DNA from: Sulfurovum sp.
GTDB taxonomy: Bacteria; Campylobacterota; Campylobacteria; Campylobacterales; Sulfurovaceae
Direction: 5' to 3'
Assembly: GCF_015493435.1 (NCBI RefSeq)
Contig: NZ_WGDD01000003.1
Location: 1 to 46,507, forward strand
Length of the DNA stretch: 46,507 bases
In this document: positions 16,994 to 24,137 of the stretch, piece by piece
Layout: each line of letters opens with the position of its first letter
Position numbering within the stretch: position 1 is the stretch's first letter
The notes under the pieces: model-generated
Seen by the model: only the letters and a program-made list of their open reading frames with translations
Told to the model about the DNA's origin: nothing
Database searches by the model: none
Translations under genes and position numbers: made by a program

Positions 16994-17281
16994 CTATGCT
17001 ACAGCCTGCAGTCGTATTCCAAAGGCATTTAGTACTTTTATAACAGTTTCAAATTTGGGTTTTGCCCCTGCACGGAATGTCTTATAGAGACTCTCCCGTC
17101 CCAGGCCGGTTTCTTTCGCTATCTGCGTCATACCCTTTGCTTTGGCAATATGGCCTATGGCTCTCAAAAACTCCTCATTGTCGCCGTCTTCCAACACTTG
17201 AGAAAGATATTCGGCTATTGCTTCATCGCTGTCAAGATACTTCGCAATATCAAAAGGTATCAATTCATTGCTCATTGTCAT
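16994..17281 (-). CDS. HigA/addiction-module antidote-like XRE antitoxin
   Basis: 95 residues. The opening (ELIPFDIAKYLDSDEAIAEYL) followed by a helix-turn-helix (MTQIAKETGLGRESLYKTFR) is the putative addiction module antidote family. These proteins bind a RelE/HigB-type toxin and their own promoter. The gene looks intact. Its toxin, directly upstream with a 4-base ATGA overlap, is cut to 28 codons, so this is now an orphan antitoxin. It could still repress its promoter, neutralise a toxin encoded elsewhere, or be decaying. Confidence 0.85.
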   Translation of the reverse strand: MTMSNELIPFDIAKYLDSDEAIAEYLSQVLEDGDNEEFLRAIGHIAKAKGMTQIAKETGLGRESLYKTFRAGAKPKFETVIKVLNAFGIRLQAVA

Positions 17282-17364
17282 ACTCCTTTAGCAATACGTC
17301 CTTTCATATCTTTAAGTTTTAACAGCCACTTAGAGAAAAGATCTGTTTCTTTTATCTTATACAT
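17278..17364 (-). pseudogene. HigB/RelE-like toxin reduced to 28 codons
   Basis: MYKIKETDLFSKWLLKLKD matches the first 20 or so residues of the HigB-like toxins that pair with this antidote family. Only nine residues follow before a TGA stop that overlaps the antitoxin ATG. A whole toxin has about 100 residues. Start codon, stop codon and the antitoxin's ribosome-binding site (AAAGGAGT) are all preserved, so the loss looks like an internal deletion of the body of the gene. The remnant may act only as a leader peptide that keeps the antitoxin translated. Confidence 0.7.
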
Positions 17365-17368
17365 AATT

Positions 17369-17397
17369 AGTGTATCCTAAAAGATACAATTTGTCAA
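17369..17397 (-). promoter_or_regulatory. Promoter and operator of the HigBA remnant
   Basis: Minus strand: TTGACA (17397-17392), 17-bp spacer, TACACT (17374-17369). The spacer holds GTATC-N6-GATAC (17372-17387), likely the antitoxin's operator. The region 17398-17565 beyond it has no gene. Confidence 0.7.
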
Positions 17398-17565
17398 GGT
17401 AAATGATATGCATATATTTCTCCGTATTTAAATAAGATTATTTTAGCTGTTCATTTCTGGAAGTATTTAAAATATGACACATTGTCATATTTTATGATGA
17501 TAAGTATGGTTTTGGAACATTTTGAAATAATCCGGTATGGATTTTAGACCATAGTATTGTGATTC

Positions 17566-18279
17566 TTACCCTTTCAGGTCGATAATCCATGCATCCGGAA
17601 CGGCATAGGCAATGACCTCCCGGGCCAGGTTGCACCAGTGTGCTGTGCGGTCGAGTATGGCGGAGTCACAGCTGACGACGATGTGTCTGCTCTCTGTCAG
17701 CAGTGCATCGGTGCGGTCTGTCGTTTCGGTGGTGAAGGGCCAGTTGTGTGTATCGCCCACCTGTTGAACCATTCCGGCAAGCCTGCCGCTGTTGGAAACG
17801 GGCCTGTCAAAAAGCCAGTTGACCTGCTTTGGATGATGTTCGGCCAGCAGATTGCCGATGAGTTCAATGGCGGGGAGCGTCTCTTCGACCGGCCTGTAAC
17901 TGCCGTAAACGGAGGAAAGGTCACGGTAGCAGCCATCCAGACAGTCAAATACGGCACCGCCTCCAAGAGCGGTTTCGATGGTAATGATGAGATTGAACCC
18001 GTCAATGAGGATCTCACGCCCCTTCAGCGCCTCCAGGCCGACACGCTTCGACTGCCGCGCCGCGATCTTGCCATCCGCACAGGCTATCCGCCCGACGGCA
18101 AGTCTCTGACGCGTACTGAGCTGATGATGGTCACCCACCAGTGTCAATGCGGCTTTCATACTGTATCTCCGGCCAAGCAGCCATGACAGCTCTTCGACAG
18201 CCGTCGCAAGTTTCGGCAGCTGGCTTTTGGCAAAATACTCAGTATCTTTGGGATGGACACCGCGATGGCGCAGGGGCAT
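17566..18279 (-). CDS. DUF434 domain protein
   Basis: 237 residues. The N-terminal about 60 residues (MPLRHRGVHPKDTEYF, LPKLATAVEELSWLLGRRY) are the DUF434 pattern. The rest (EILIDGFNLIITIETAL, NWLFDRPVSNSGRLA, VVSCDSAILD) looks like a PIN- or NYN-like nuclease fold with conserved Asp residues, as in the DUF5616 region that follows DUF434. Function unknown. The base composition is clearly GC-richer than the flanking TA genes, so it was either acquired separately or is an older core gene caught within the island. AAGGAA precedes the ATG. Confidence 0.75.
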   Translation of the reverse strand: MPLRHRGVHPKDTEYFAKSQLPKLATAVEELSWLLGRRYSMKAALTLVGDHHQLSTRQRLAVGRIACADGKIAARQSKRVGLEALKGREILIDGFNLIITIETALGGGAVFDCLDGCYRDLSSVYGSYRPVEETLPAIELIGNLLAEHHPKQVNWLFDRPVSNSGRLAGMVQQVGDTHNWPFTTETTDRTDALLTESRHIVVSCDSAILDRTAHWCNLAREVIAYAVPDAWIIDLKG

Positions 18280-18400
18280 GTATATTCCTTTTTAGAGGTT
18301 CTTCTTTGGTTTATTCTATCATATCCTTTTGGAGAAAGTGTTTTTTAATATAGCCCCTTTTGATAGTATCACCAGACCCCTTGCCTCCATTTTCAGTTTC

Positions 18401-18443
18401 GGTATCAGGATTAAAGTTATTTTAATGTGATACCGTATATAAT
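18401..18443 (+). promoter_or_regulatory. Inverted repeat and -10 box of the PIN/RHH module
   Basis: GGTATCA (18401-18407) and TGATACC (18428-18434) form an inverted repeat just upstream of TATAAT (18438-18443). A short palindrome TGATAGTATCA also lies at 18361-18371. Likely operator for the antitoxin. The rest of 18280-18449 has no gene. Confidence 0.5.
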
Positions 18444-18449
18444 ACCATT

Positions 18450-18860
18450 ATGGCAAATATTGTAATAGACACAAATGTATTACTCGCTGCTGTTTTTTCA
18501 AATAGAGGAGCTAGTTATAAATTATTATCTATCATAGACAGTGAAAAATTTACAGTAAATATTTCTATTACTCTTTTATATGAATATGAAGAGATATTAA
18601 AATTAAAATCTAAGTTGGGTACATCCTATGTAAATGCCATTTTAGATTATATTTGTTTAATTGGGAAGAAAAACAGTATCTTCTATCTTTGGAGACCCAA
18701 GTTAAAAGATGTGGATGATGACTTTTTATTGGAACTTGCAGTCAAATCAAACTCCATTATAGTTACACTCAATGGTAAAGATTTTAAACCTGCTTCAGAG
18801 TTTGGTATTAAAGTTATGACACCTAAAGAATTTTTACAACATATAGGAGAAATATCATGA
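18450..18860 (+). CDS. PIN-family toxin
   Basis: 136 residues. It opens IVIDTNVLLAAVFSNRGASYKLL, the start of the PIN_3 type (putative TA toxin component). LYEYEEIL gives the conserved acidic residues, DVDDDFLLELAVKSNS the D-D pair, and IIVTLNGKDF the last Asp. Probably an RNA-cutting toxin. Its antitoxin overlaps its end by 4 bp (ATGA), so toxin precedes antitoxin, opposite to the PIN module at 16525. Confidence 0.88.
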   Translation: MANIVIDTNVLLAAVFSNRGASYKLLSIIDSEKFTVNISITLLYEYEEILKLKSKLGTSYVNAILDYICLIGKKNSIFYLWRPKLKDVDDDFLLELAVKSNSIIVTLNGKDFKPASEFGIKVMTPKEFLQHIGEIS

Positions 18861-19093
18861 AAACAATGAGTTTAAGAATGCCTGACTATTTAAAAAATGC
18901 TGTCAATGATGTCTGTGCAAATGAAAAAATCTCACTCAATCAATTTATAGTCAATGCTTTAAGTGAAAAAGTTTCTGCTTTACAGACTTTAGACATCATA
19001 GAAAAAAGAGCTGAAAGGGCTTCAAAAGAGTCATTTTTAGAGGCTTTAAGTAAAGTACCAAGTGTTGAACCTGATGAAAGAGATAAATTATAG
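18857..19093 (+). CDS. Ribbon-helix-helix antitoxin
   Basis: 78 residues. MKTMSLRMPDYLKNAVNDVCANEKISLNQFIVNALSEKV is a ribbon-helix-helix of the HicB/CopG sort, with a first strand (SLRMP) and two helices. The charged C-terminal tail (about 50-78) is the likely toxin-binding part. Partner of the PIN protein just upstream. Confidence 0.82.
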   Translation: MKTMSLRMPDYLKNAVNDVCANEKISLNQFIVNALSEKVSALQTLDIIEKRAERASKESFLEALSKVPSVEPDERDKL

Positions 19094-19179
19094 AATCAGA
19101 GTATTCCTTGCTTCTTATCTGATGCAAGAAGGTGGAGTAAGTGTTTATCTAATAGTGAAACGATAAATTTAATCTAGCC

Positions 19180-19214
19180 TGTCCCCATTTGCTTTGCCTT
19201 TGTCCCCATTTGCT
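19180..19214. repeat. Direct repeat of TGTCCCCATTTGCT
   Basis: Two exact copies, 19180-19193 and 19201-19214, spaced by 21 bp from start to start. They lie between the PIN/RHH module and the YbhB gene. They look like a scar of a lost small mobile element; no gene lies with them. Confidence 0.55.
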
Positions 19215-19264
19215 GTAATCAAATTGCACTTTTGGGTTACATTACGGGTGCGAAAGGATCTAAA

Positions 19265-19717
19265 ATGTTTGTACGAAGTCCCGCGTTTGAAAATGGCGAT
19301 CAGATACCTTCCGAATATGGCTGTCACGGGAGTGATGTTTCGATCCCTCTGATCTTTGAAAATGTGCCGGAGGGTACGCGTTCTCTGGCTTTGATCATGG
19401 ATGATCCGGATGCTCCGGCAGGTATCTTTGTGCATTGGGTAGCATACAATATACCCTCTGACCTGCAGGGGTTACCGGAAAATATCCCCGGTGCACCGCT
19501 GCTGGCTGACGGCATCAGACAGGGTATCAATGATTTTGGCACCATAGGATATGGCGGCCCGTGCCCTCCTGACAGGCCTCACAGATATTTCATCAAACTT
19601 TACGCGCTCGATGTTCCTCTTGAGTTAGATCCGGGCCTCAGCAAAGAGCAGCTGCTTTGGGTTATGAGAGGACATGTGATAGAAGAGGCTGAACTGATGG
19701 GGATCTATGCCCGCTAA
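19265..19717 (+). CDS. YbhB/YbcL family Raf-kinase-inhibitor-like protein
   Basis: 150 residues of the bacterial phosphatidylethanolamine-binding-protein fold: FENGDQIPSEYGCHGSDVSIPLIFENVP, LALIMDDPDAPAGIFVHWV (the DPDAP and HW ligand-pocket motifs), GYGGPCPPDRPHRYFIKLYAL. Known members are soluble and of uncertain function. The ATG at 19265 was chosen for the AAAGGATCTAAA before it and the family start. GC content matches the core genome rather than the TA neighbours. Confidence 0.93.
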   Translation: MFVRSPAFENGDQIPSEYGCHGSDVSIPLIFENVPEGTRSLALIMDDPDAPAGIFVHWVAYNIPSDLQGLPENIPGAPLLADGIRQGINDFGTIGYGGPCPPDRPHRYFIKLYALDVPLELDPGLSKEQLLWVMRGHVIEEAELMGIYAR

Positions 19718-19843
19718 GGCATATGTCGGTACCTCTTTTCCACTAAAAATATTTGGGTCATGACAATGTATCAAACTGTTTATATTGCATATGATTTTTG
19801 AAGTATTATTATTTCAAGTTTGCTGTAGAAGGGTTGATAAGGC

Positions 19844-19934
19844 GAGTTATCATTATCACTGACCCTTAAATTTTTAAATTCAGGTGGTGGTGAAGAGGGG
19901 TAGGAGATGAGTTGTCATTGTCACCTGGCACCTT
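19844..19934. repeat. REP-like degenerate repeats
   Basis: GAGTTATCATTATCACTGACCCTT (19844-19867, given here only to mark the span) recurs in diverged form at 19909-19934. A partial copy in the other orientation lies at about 23417-23432 (AGGTGTCTGGTGACAA against the complement of TTGTCACCTGGCACCT). The HipA-like module sits between. The remainder of the 490-bp gap 19718-20208 holds a GACCCCTTT motif at about 19948 and the promoter of the next gene. Confidence 0.4.
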
Positions 19935-20127
19935 TTTTCTTCACTTGACCCCTTTGCCCTTTGACTCATTTCATTTCACTTGACCAAATGTGTACCCTGC
20001 AAAAAGCTCTCTTACCTTCATCCTCTGCTCGGTGATCTCTTGAAGCGTTGCTCAGTACGTTTTGGATTTTTAAAAATCTCGGTGACACGTTTTGGTGTGT
20101 AATCTTTGTCTATTTATGCTAATTAGA

Positions 20128-20188
20128 TATAATTTATTACTGTAGTTGTAAATAGCTAATGATACCACACCATCAAATGAAAGTATCA
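20128..20188 (+). promoter_or_regulatory. Promoter and inverted repeat of the HipA-like module
   Basis: TATAAT (20128-20133) with a weak TTTGTC 17 bp upstream. Downstream, TGATAC (20160-20165) and GTATCA (20183-20188) form an inverted repeat between the likely transcription start and the first gene, well placed for repression by the HTH protein encoded next. Confidence 0.5.
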
Positions 20189-20208
20189 TCAAGGAAAGTG
20201 GGTGTATT

Positions 20209-20760
20209 TTGAAAAAAAACGAGAAAATAACCAAAGTTGATTATGCGTTTGAACGTATTAAGAAAGTATTGAAGGTCGGTACATATAAATCATGCTTGGA
20301 ATATCTTGGCATAAAAAGAGGGACATTTGATACATGGAAAAGCCGCGGCGAGATACCTGACTCAAAACTTTACAAAATAGCATCAAAGCTTGGTGTTAGT
20401 AAAGAATGGCTTGAATTTGATGATGGTGTAATGCTTGCAGGAGAAGGACAAGGCGCAGTGAGAGATCAAGGGAGGTGGTATGGACACAAGGAGATCGTTT
20501 TACCTTACTATTCTGAAAACTATGCCAGTGCCTGCGGCAGTGCATTCAACGGGTTTGATGCGAGTTCGCCTGTGAGCATCAGCCGCGATTTGCTACAATC
20601 GTACTTCGGGATATCTGCTGCGAAAGGGCAGCACCCCATCACCAAAGAGTACACGTTTATATGCGACAACCCGGACGTAGCCGACATCACATTCATCATC
20701 GACGAGAGCAGCGACTGCAAGTTCATTGGCCGTGTGGTCGGCAGTATGGGAGTGGTGTGA
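20209..20760 (+). CDS. CI-type phage-repressor-like HTH protein without the S24 protease core
   Basis: 183 residues. Residues about 10-70 are the CI-repressor helix-turn-helix (YKSCLEYLGIKRGTFDTWKSRGEIPDSKLYKIASKLGVS). The rest resembles a LexA/CI C-terminal region at both ends only: LPYYSENYASACGSAFNG...ISRDLLQSYFGIS at the start, and FICDNPDVADITF...KFIGRVVGSMGVV at the end. The middle, which should hold the catalytic Ser (GDSMxP) and Lys, is missing between AAKGQ and HPITKEY. It should therefore not self-cleave upon RecA activation. The start is TTG at 20209. The HipA-like kinase follows after 2 bp. Confidence 0.75.
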   Translation: MKKNEKITKVDYAFERIKKVLKVGTYKSCLEYLGIKRGTFDTWKSRGEIPDSKLYKIASKLGVSKEWLEFDDGVMLAGEGQGAVRDQGRWYGHKEIVLPYYSENYASACGSAFNGFDASSPVSISRDLLQSYFGISAAKGQHPITKEYTFICDNPDVADITFIIDESSDCKFIGRVVGSMGVV

Positions 20761-20762
20761 TA

Positions 20763-21602
20763 ATGGTTCAGATAGATCTGCTTGACGCGCTACGTCCTGT
20801 GCGACTAAATGTACCAGATAGAGATGGCAGGTTTTTTGTGCTTGTGGAAGCGAGTGACGGCTGCATATACCAGGTCAAGTTCAATACACCAAACACTACT
20901 TCAAACCAAAATGAATTTATAGGGTACATGATTGCCAAAGAGTGTGGTGTTCCTGCTATAGACGGAGCATTGCTTAAAATCGACAAGACAGTATTTGATA
21001 GCATTATTAATAGGGTGTCCAAATATAAAGTTGTGCCGCCTGTTGATATTTATAGACAAAATATCATGTTTGGTGTTTTATGGAAAGATGTGAGTGTTAC
21101 ACCGCAGACGAATGAACAGCTGTCGGTGATGATTGATGGTTGCAGAAACAAGCAATCCTTTTACTCCATATTCCCCTATGATCAATACCTTAGAAACTAT
21201 GATAGGCAGCCTTTTAATCACTTGATACTTCTGGAGGGAGCAAACAGAAAACCGACATTCTACGCTGCTATAGATACAGACAGGATATTCGGTAACCTAA
21301 ACTGGGATCGCGCAGCTTATGAAAAAGAGCTTTACGACTGTTTCCACGAGTCTTTTCATGATTTTCTCTACAGTCTCATAGATGATAGCTCTTTTACAAA
21401 TATCTTTCGTAGTGCCGGGAAAATAGACTGTATACCGGATGACTACTTGCACAACATTGTAGATACAGTTGATAGACTCTATGTCTGCGATAATGATAAA
21501 CTTGCTATAATTAGAGAGTTTCTTGTTGATCGGAAAGTTCAGATCATTGACAAATGCGCAAAAGCTTTGTGCTTTAAAAATGTGCGCCAAAAGGGGCTTT
21601 AA
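20763..21602 (+). CDS. HipA-like kinase
   Basis: 279 residues. It resembles the single-domain HipA-like kinase family: a GCIYQVKFN strand with a likely ATP-site Lys39, EFIGYMIAKECGVPAIDGALL helix and strand, the catalytic-loop pattern NYDRQPFNHLIL (Asp147, Asn152) and a metal-binding Asp171 in AAIDTDR. All three key residues are present, so it should be active. HipA kinases phosphorylate proteins such as GltX and cause growth arrest; this family's target is unknown. It lies between the HTH protein and, with no gap (TAAATG), the next gene. The ATG at 20763 follows the upstream stop by 2 bp. Confidence 0.75.
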   Translation: MVQIDLLDALRPVRLNVPDRDGRFFVLVEASDGCIYQVKFNTPNTTSNQNEFIGYMIAKECGVPAIDGALLKIDKTVFDSIINRVSKYKVVPPVDIYRQNIMFGVLWKDVSVTPQTNEQLSVMIDGCRNKQSFYSIFPYDQYLRNYDRQPFNHLILLEGANRKPTFYAAIDTDRIFGNLNWDRAAYEKELYDCFHESFHDFLYSLIDDSSFTNIFRSAGKIDCIPDDYLHNIVDTVDRLYVCDNDKLAIIREFLVDRKVQIIDKCAKALCFKNVRQKGL

Positions 21603-22424
21603 ATGTTGGATTTTATTAATGACAAAACGACAAATACATTAAGAACAATCCTTTACGCCCCTATACGCCTACACATAACAGGTACAGGCGAAACTATCAA
21701 TATAGGCGTGTCTTTGACTGATGGAGACGAGTATGTATTCAAAACGATTCCATCATTCGACACGATAGACAAATGTGTACATATAGAAAATACCAGAGCA
21801 TTCGATTTTGTTCTAAAGCAGATTAACGAAAAATACCATCACCCAGATGTTGCGTCACGTGTGCATGTTTCAAAAACAATATATATAGATGAAGCCGTAC
21901 CGTACATGGCGTCCGATGATCTTCATGCCACAGCAGAGAAACTCTTTGAACAGATGGTTACAATCTATGAGCCACGTACAATAAAAAATAATGATAGATC
22001 ATCTAATGCTATCGTGTCGCATATTAAAATGATAGCCTCGGATCGATTCAATGACCATATTGTTTTTAGAAAACATATTCAGGAAGCATTTAACAAGCAG
22101 ATAGATACCGTGGTTGAAAACGATGAGCGCAATCCTATAGTGCTTGGAGAGGTGTGCTCCCCCGTGGTTTCCTCTTTTCATCATGATGTTGCAACATCTA
22201 TTATGGCGCTTGAAATGTCCATGCGTATGGTTGCCTCAACCCTACTGTATATGCCGGCATACAGAGGGTTGAAGTCGTCAGTTGTAGACACTTACCGGTA
22301 TGCCATGCAAACAGCAAGAGAGAAAAGAATAGAGGTGATAGATACGACTGATGCTGATGAGTTTGCTGGGATAATTGCAGACGTCGCGGCCGCTAATGGA
22401 GTCATCATTGAGACTGGCCAATAG
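21603..22424 (+). CDS. DUF3037-like partner of the HipA-like kinase
   Basis: 273 residues. The first 65 (LRTILYAPIRLHITGTGETINIGVSLTDGDEYVFKTI) resemble the DUF3037 pattern, whose core is a strand followed by the (V/I)NVGV motif; here it reads INIGVSL. DUF3037 proteins of about 120 residues are frequent neighbours of HipA-like kinases. This one is twice as long, with an additional helical region (about 110-273) that I do not recognise. It starts immediately after the kinase stop codon. Possible roles are antitoxin, kinase substrate or sensor; the sequence does not decide. Confidence 0.5.
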   Translation: MLDFINDKTTNTLRTILYAPIRLHITGTGETINIGVSLTDGDEYVFKTIPSFDTIDKCVHIENTRAFDFVLKQINEKYHHPDVASRVHVSKTIYIDEAVPYMASDDLHATAEKLFEQMVTIYEPRTIKNNDRSSNAIVSHIKMIASDRFNDHIVFRKHIQEAFNKQIDTVVENDERNPIVLGEVCSPVVSSFHHDVATSIMALEMSMRMVASTLLYMPAYRGLKSSVVDTYRYAMQTAREKRIEVIDTTDADEFAGIIADVAAANGVIIETGQ

Positions 22425-22457
22425 TATGATGACTGTTAGTTTGTCTGTGGTGGCTGA

Positions 22458-23162
22458 ATGAAAAAGATAACATATGCAGTCATAGTCAGTTCTCTTGTTG
22501 GCATTCTTACAGGGCTTGCTTTTATACTCTATTTTTACGATATGGATACGAAATCGCTGATTATTGCTAAAATTGTATTTTCAACTTTTATTGTCCTGTC
22601 CATTTTCATTGCGGCGATGCAGTTCAGGCTAAACAGGAAACAGGCAGAAATTACAAACAAATGGAACAAAAAGCAGTCAGCCATTACGCAGATGCATGCA
22701 AGCAGAAAGGTAATGAAAGAAGCCATAATAAAGCTACACAGCACATTTGGAATTCTTGAACGCAAAGATCCTTATGAACTGTATGAAATACATGACATTT
22801 ACGGGGTGATGCTCAAAAACGGTAAATTCTGTTTTCACGGGGAGCAGACAGAAGAAGACATAAAGCAGCTGCCAGATACACAGACAGACGATGAATATAG
22901 ATGTATTAGCTTCAGGAATGACATAAACGGAAGAGAGATGAAAGATGCAGTTATAAATTACCTGAGCGAATACGAGTATATCTGTTCTGCAGTAAATAAT
23001 GATATTTTTGATGACAAGACGGTAAAAAGCTTATTGAAAGGGAGCATTGTTGGTAAATACAAGCTGTTTGAAAAATATATTAAACATCAACAGGAATCAA
23101 CAGGAAATGAAACTTATTTTGCAGAATTTGCGTCTGTAGCTAAAAGATATGCGGAGGAATAA
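22458..23162 (+). CDS. Two-TM protein with DUF4760-like cytoplasmic domain
   Basis: 234 residues. Two hydrophobic helices (about 5-27 and 36-56) are followed by a Gln/Lys-rich coiled segment (about 58-85) and a soluble domain. The pattern INYLSEYEYICSAVNNDIFDDKTVKSLLKGSIVGKYKLFEKYI near residues 165-210 resembles DUF4760, a family of membrane proteins of unknown role. It is last in the four-gene operon and has a terminator overlapping its stop codon. A membrane partner of a kinase module suggests an effector or sensor at the inner membrane; that is inference. Confidence 0.55.
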   Translation: MKKITYAVIVSSLVGILTGLAFILYFYDMDTKSLIIAKIVFSTFIVLSIFIAAMQFRLNRKQAEITNKWNKKQSAITQMHASRKVMKEAIIKLHSTFGILERKDPYELYEIHDIYGVMLKNGKFCFHGEQTEEDIKQLPDTQTDDEYRCISFRNDINGREMKDAVINYLSEYEYICSAVNNDIFDDKTVKSLLKGSIVGKYKLFEKYIKHQQESTGNETYFAEFASVAKRYAEE

Positions 23163-23185
23163 ATGCGGATAAGATCCCGCATTTT
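23162..23185 (+). terminator. Terminator of the HipA-like module
   Basis: AAATGCGG (23162-23169) pairs with CCGCATTT (23178-23185), eight-base loop, followed by TATTTATAT. The stem begins in the stop codon of the DUF4760-like gene. Confidence 0.75.
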
Positions 23186-23900
23186 ATTTATATGGGTATT
23201 GGTTAAACGTCAACCCACTCGTTAATTTGTGTTCTCATATTTTACCCTTCTATGATATTATATACTACTCAATGTTCATGAAAGCGAACACTGAAACTCA
23301 TTAATATTCCTTTTTTGCGTCACTAAATCTAACACAAAAAGTAAAATAAGTCAATTAAAATACATCAATTTTCATTCAATTTTTAAAAATCTCCGTTTTT
23401 GGCACACTTTAGGGCAGAGGTGTCTGGTGACAACTAACAACTTTCTCAGTCACAACTTCCGGCAATAACCGGAAGAAAAGGAGAAAAGGGATACGAGGTG
23501 ATAATGATAGCTCAGTTTCAGCTGCTTTTGAAGTGCCCAATACTTTTCTATTTCTATGCTGAGAATAGCCCTTGTTCATTGGTATTTATGATTTATTTGT
23601 TACGCTCTTTTATGGTCTGTGCATCTGAAAAAACATCTTTTGTAATTTTTACACACAGGATTTTTATCTATGTTGCAAGCCTTTATCAGAGAAGATATTT
23701 TTTTGAGTTTGTGAAGGATGCTGATATAAGCTTTCCTGTAAAATATTTTCTTGATCCCTTCAATATCTTTATCTTTACCAAAATTTTGTACGACCCAAGC
23801 ATTTGCAAATGATCTGGTAGGTTTTTTGTGAATCTTGATTTGATAAAAATGAGACGTATTGTCCGTTGTTTTATTGTCTTCGATTAGAGTAAAATTTATT
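23186..23900. other. Gene-poor spacer between two defence-like modules
   Basis: I see no convincing gene in these 715 bases, although weak frames exist on both strands (about 105 codons each, overlapping). It is AT-rich. It holds a REP-like partial repeat (about 23417-23432), a hairpin CTTCCGG-CAATAA-CCGGAAG (23456-23475) and, at its right end, the leader of the XRE gene. It may contain the debris of a former gene. Confidence 0.4.
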
Positions 23901-24137
23901 ATGACAGATGAAGAACAAGAACTATTAAACAAACTTGCAAAAAGAATAAAATATCAAAGAAATAAACTTGGTATTTCTCAAGAGAAATTAGCGGAAAAAT
24001 GTGAATTTGATAGAACATATATAAGTTTGCTGGAAAGAGCAAAGCGGAATCCATCTTATTTAAGCTTGAAAAAATTATGTCATGGTTTAGAAATTGAATT
24101 AAGCGATTTATTGAAAGAATCTATAATAGATGACTAG
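23901..24137 (+). CDS. XRE-family regulator
   Basis: 78 residues, nearly all one helix-turn-helix domain: LAKRIKYQRNKLGISQEKLAEKCEFDRTYISLLERAKRNPS. The shape is that of restriction-modification controller proteins and small phage-type regulators. It overlaps the helicase gene by 8 bp, so it is probably the regulator of that operon. The ATG at 23901 is chosen because the family begins here. Very AT-rich, like the next three genes. Confidence 0.8.
   Translation: MTDEEQELLNKLAKRIKYQRNKLGISQEKLAEKCEFDRTYISLLERAKRNPSYLSLKKLCHGLEIELSDLLKESIIDD

Noticed and set aside
23498-23932. Two overlapping frames on opposite strands between the HipA-like and helicase modules
   Set aside because: Neither has a ribosome-binding site or recognisable domain, and they overlap each other; recorded as gene-poor spacer.
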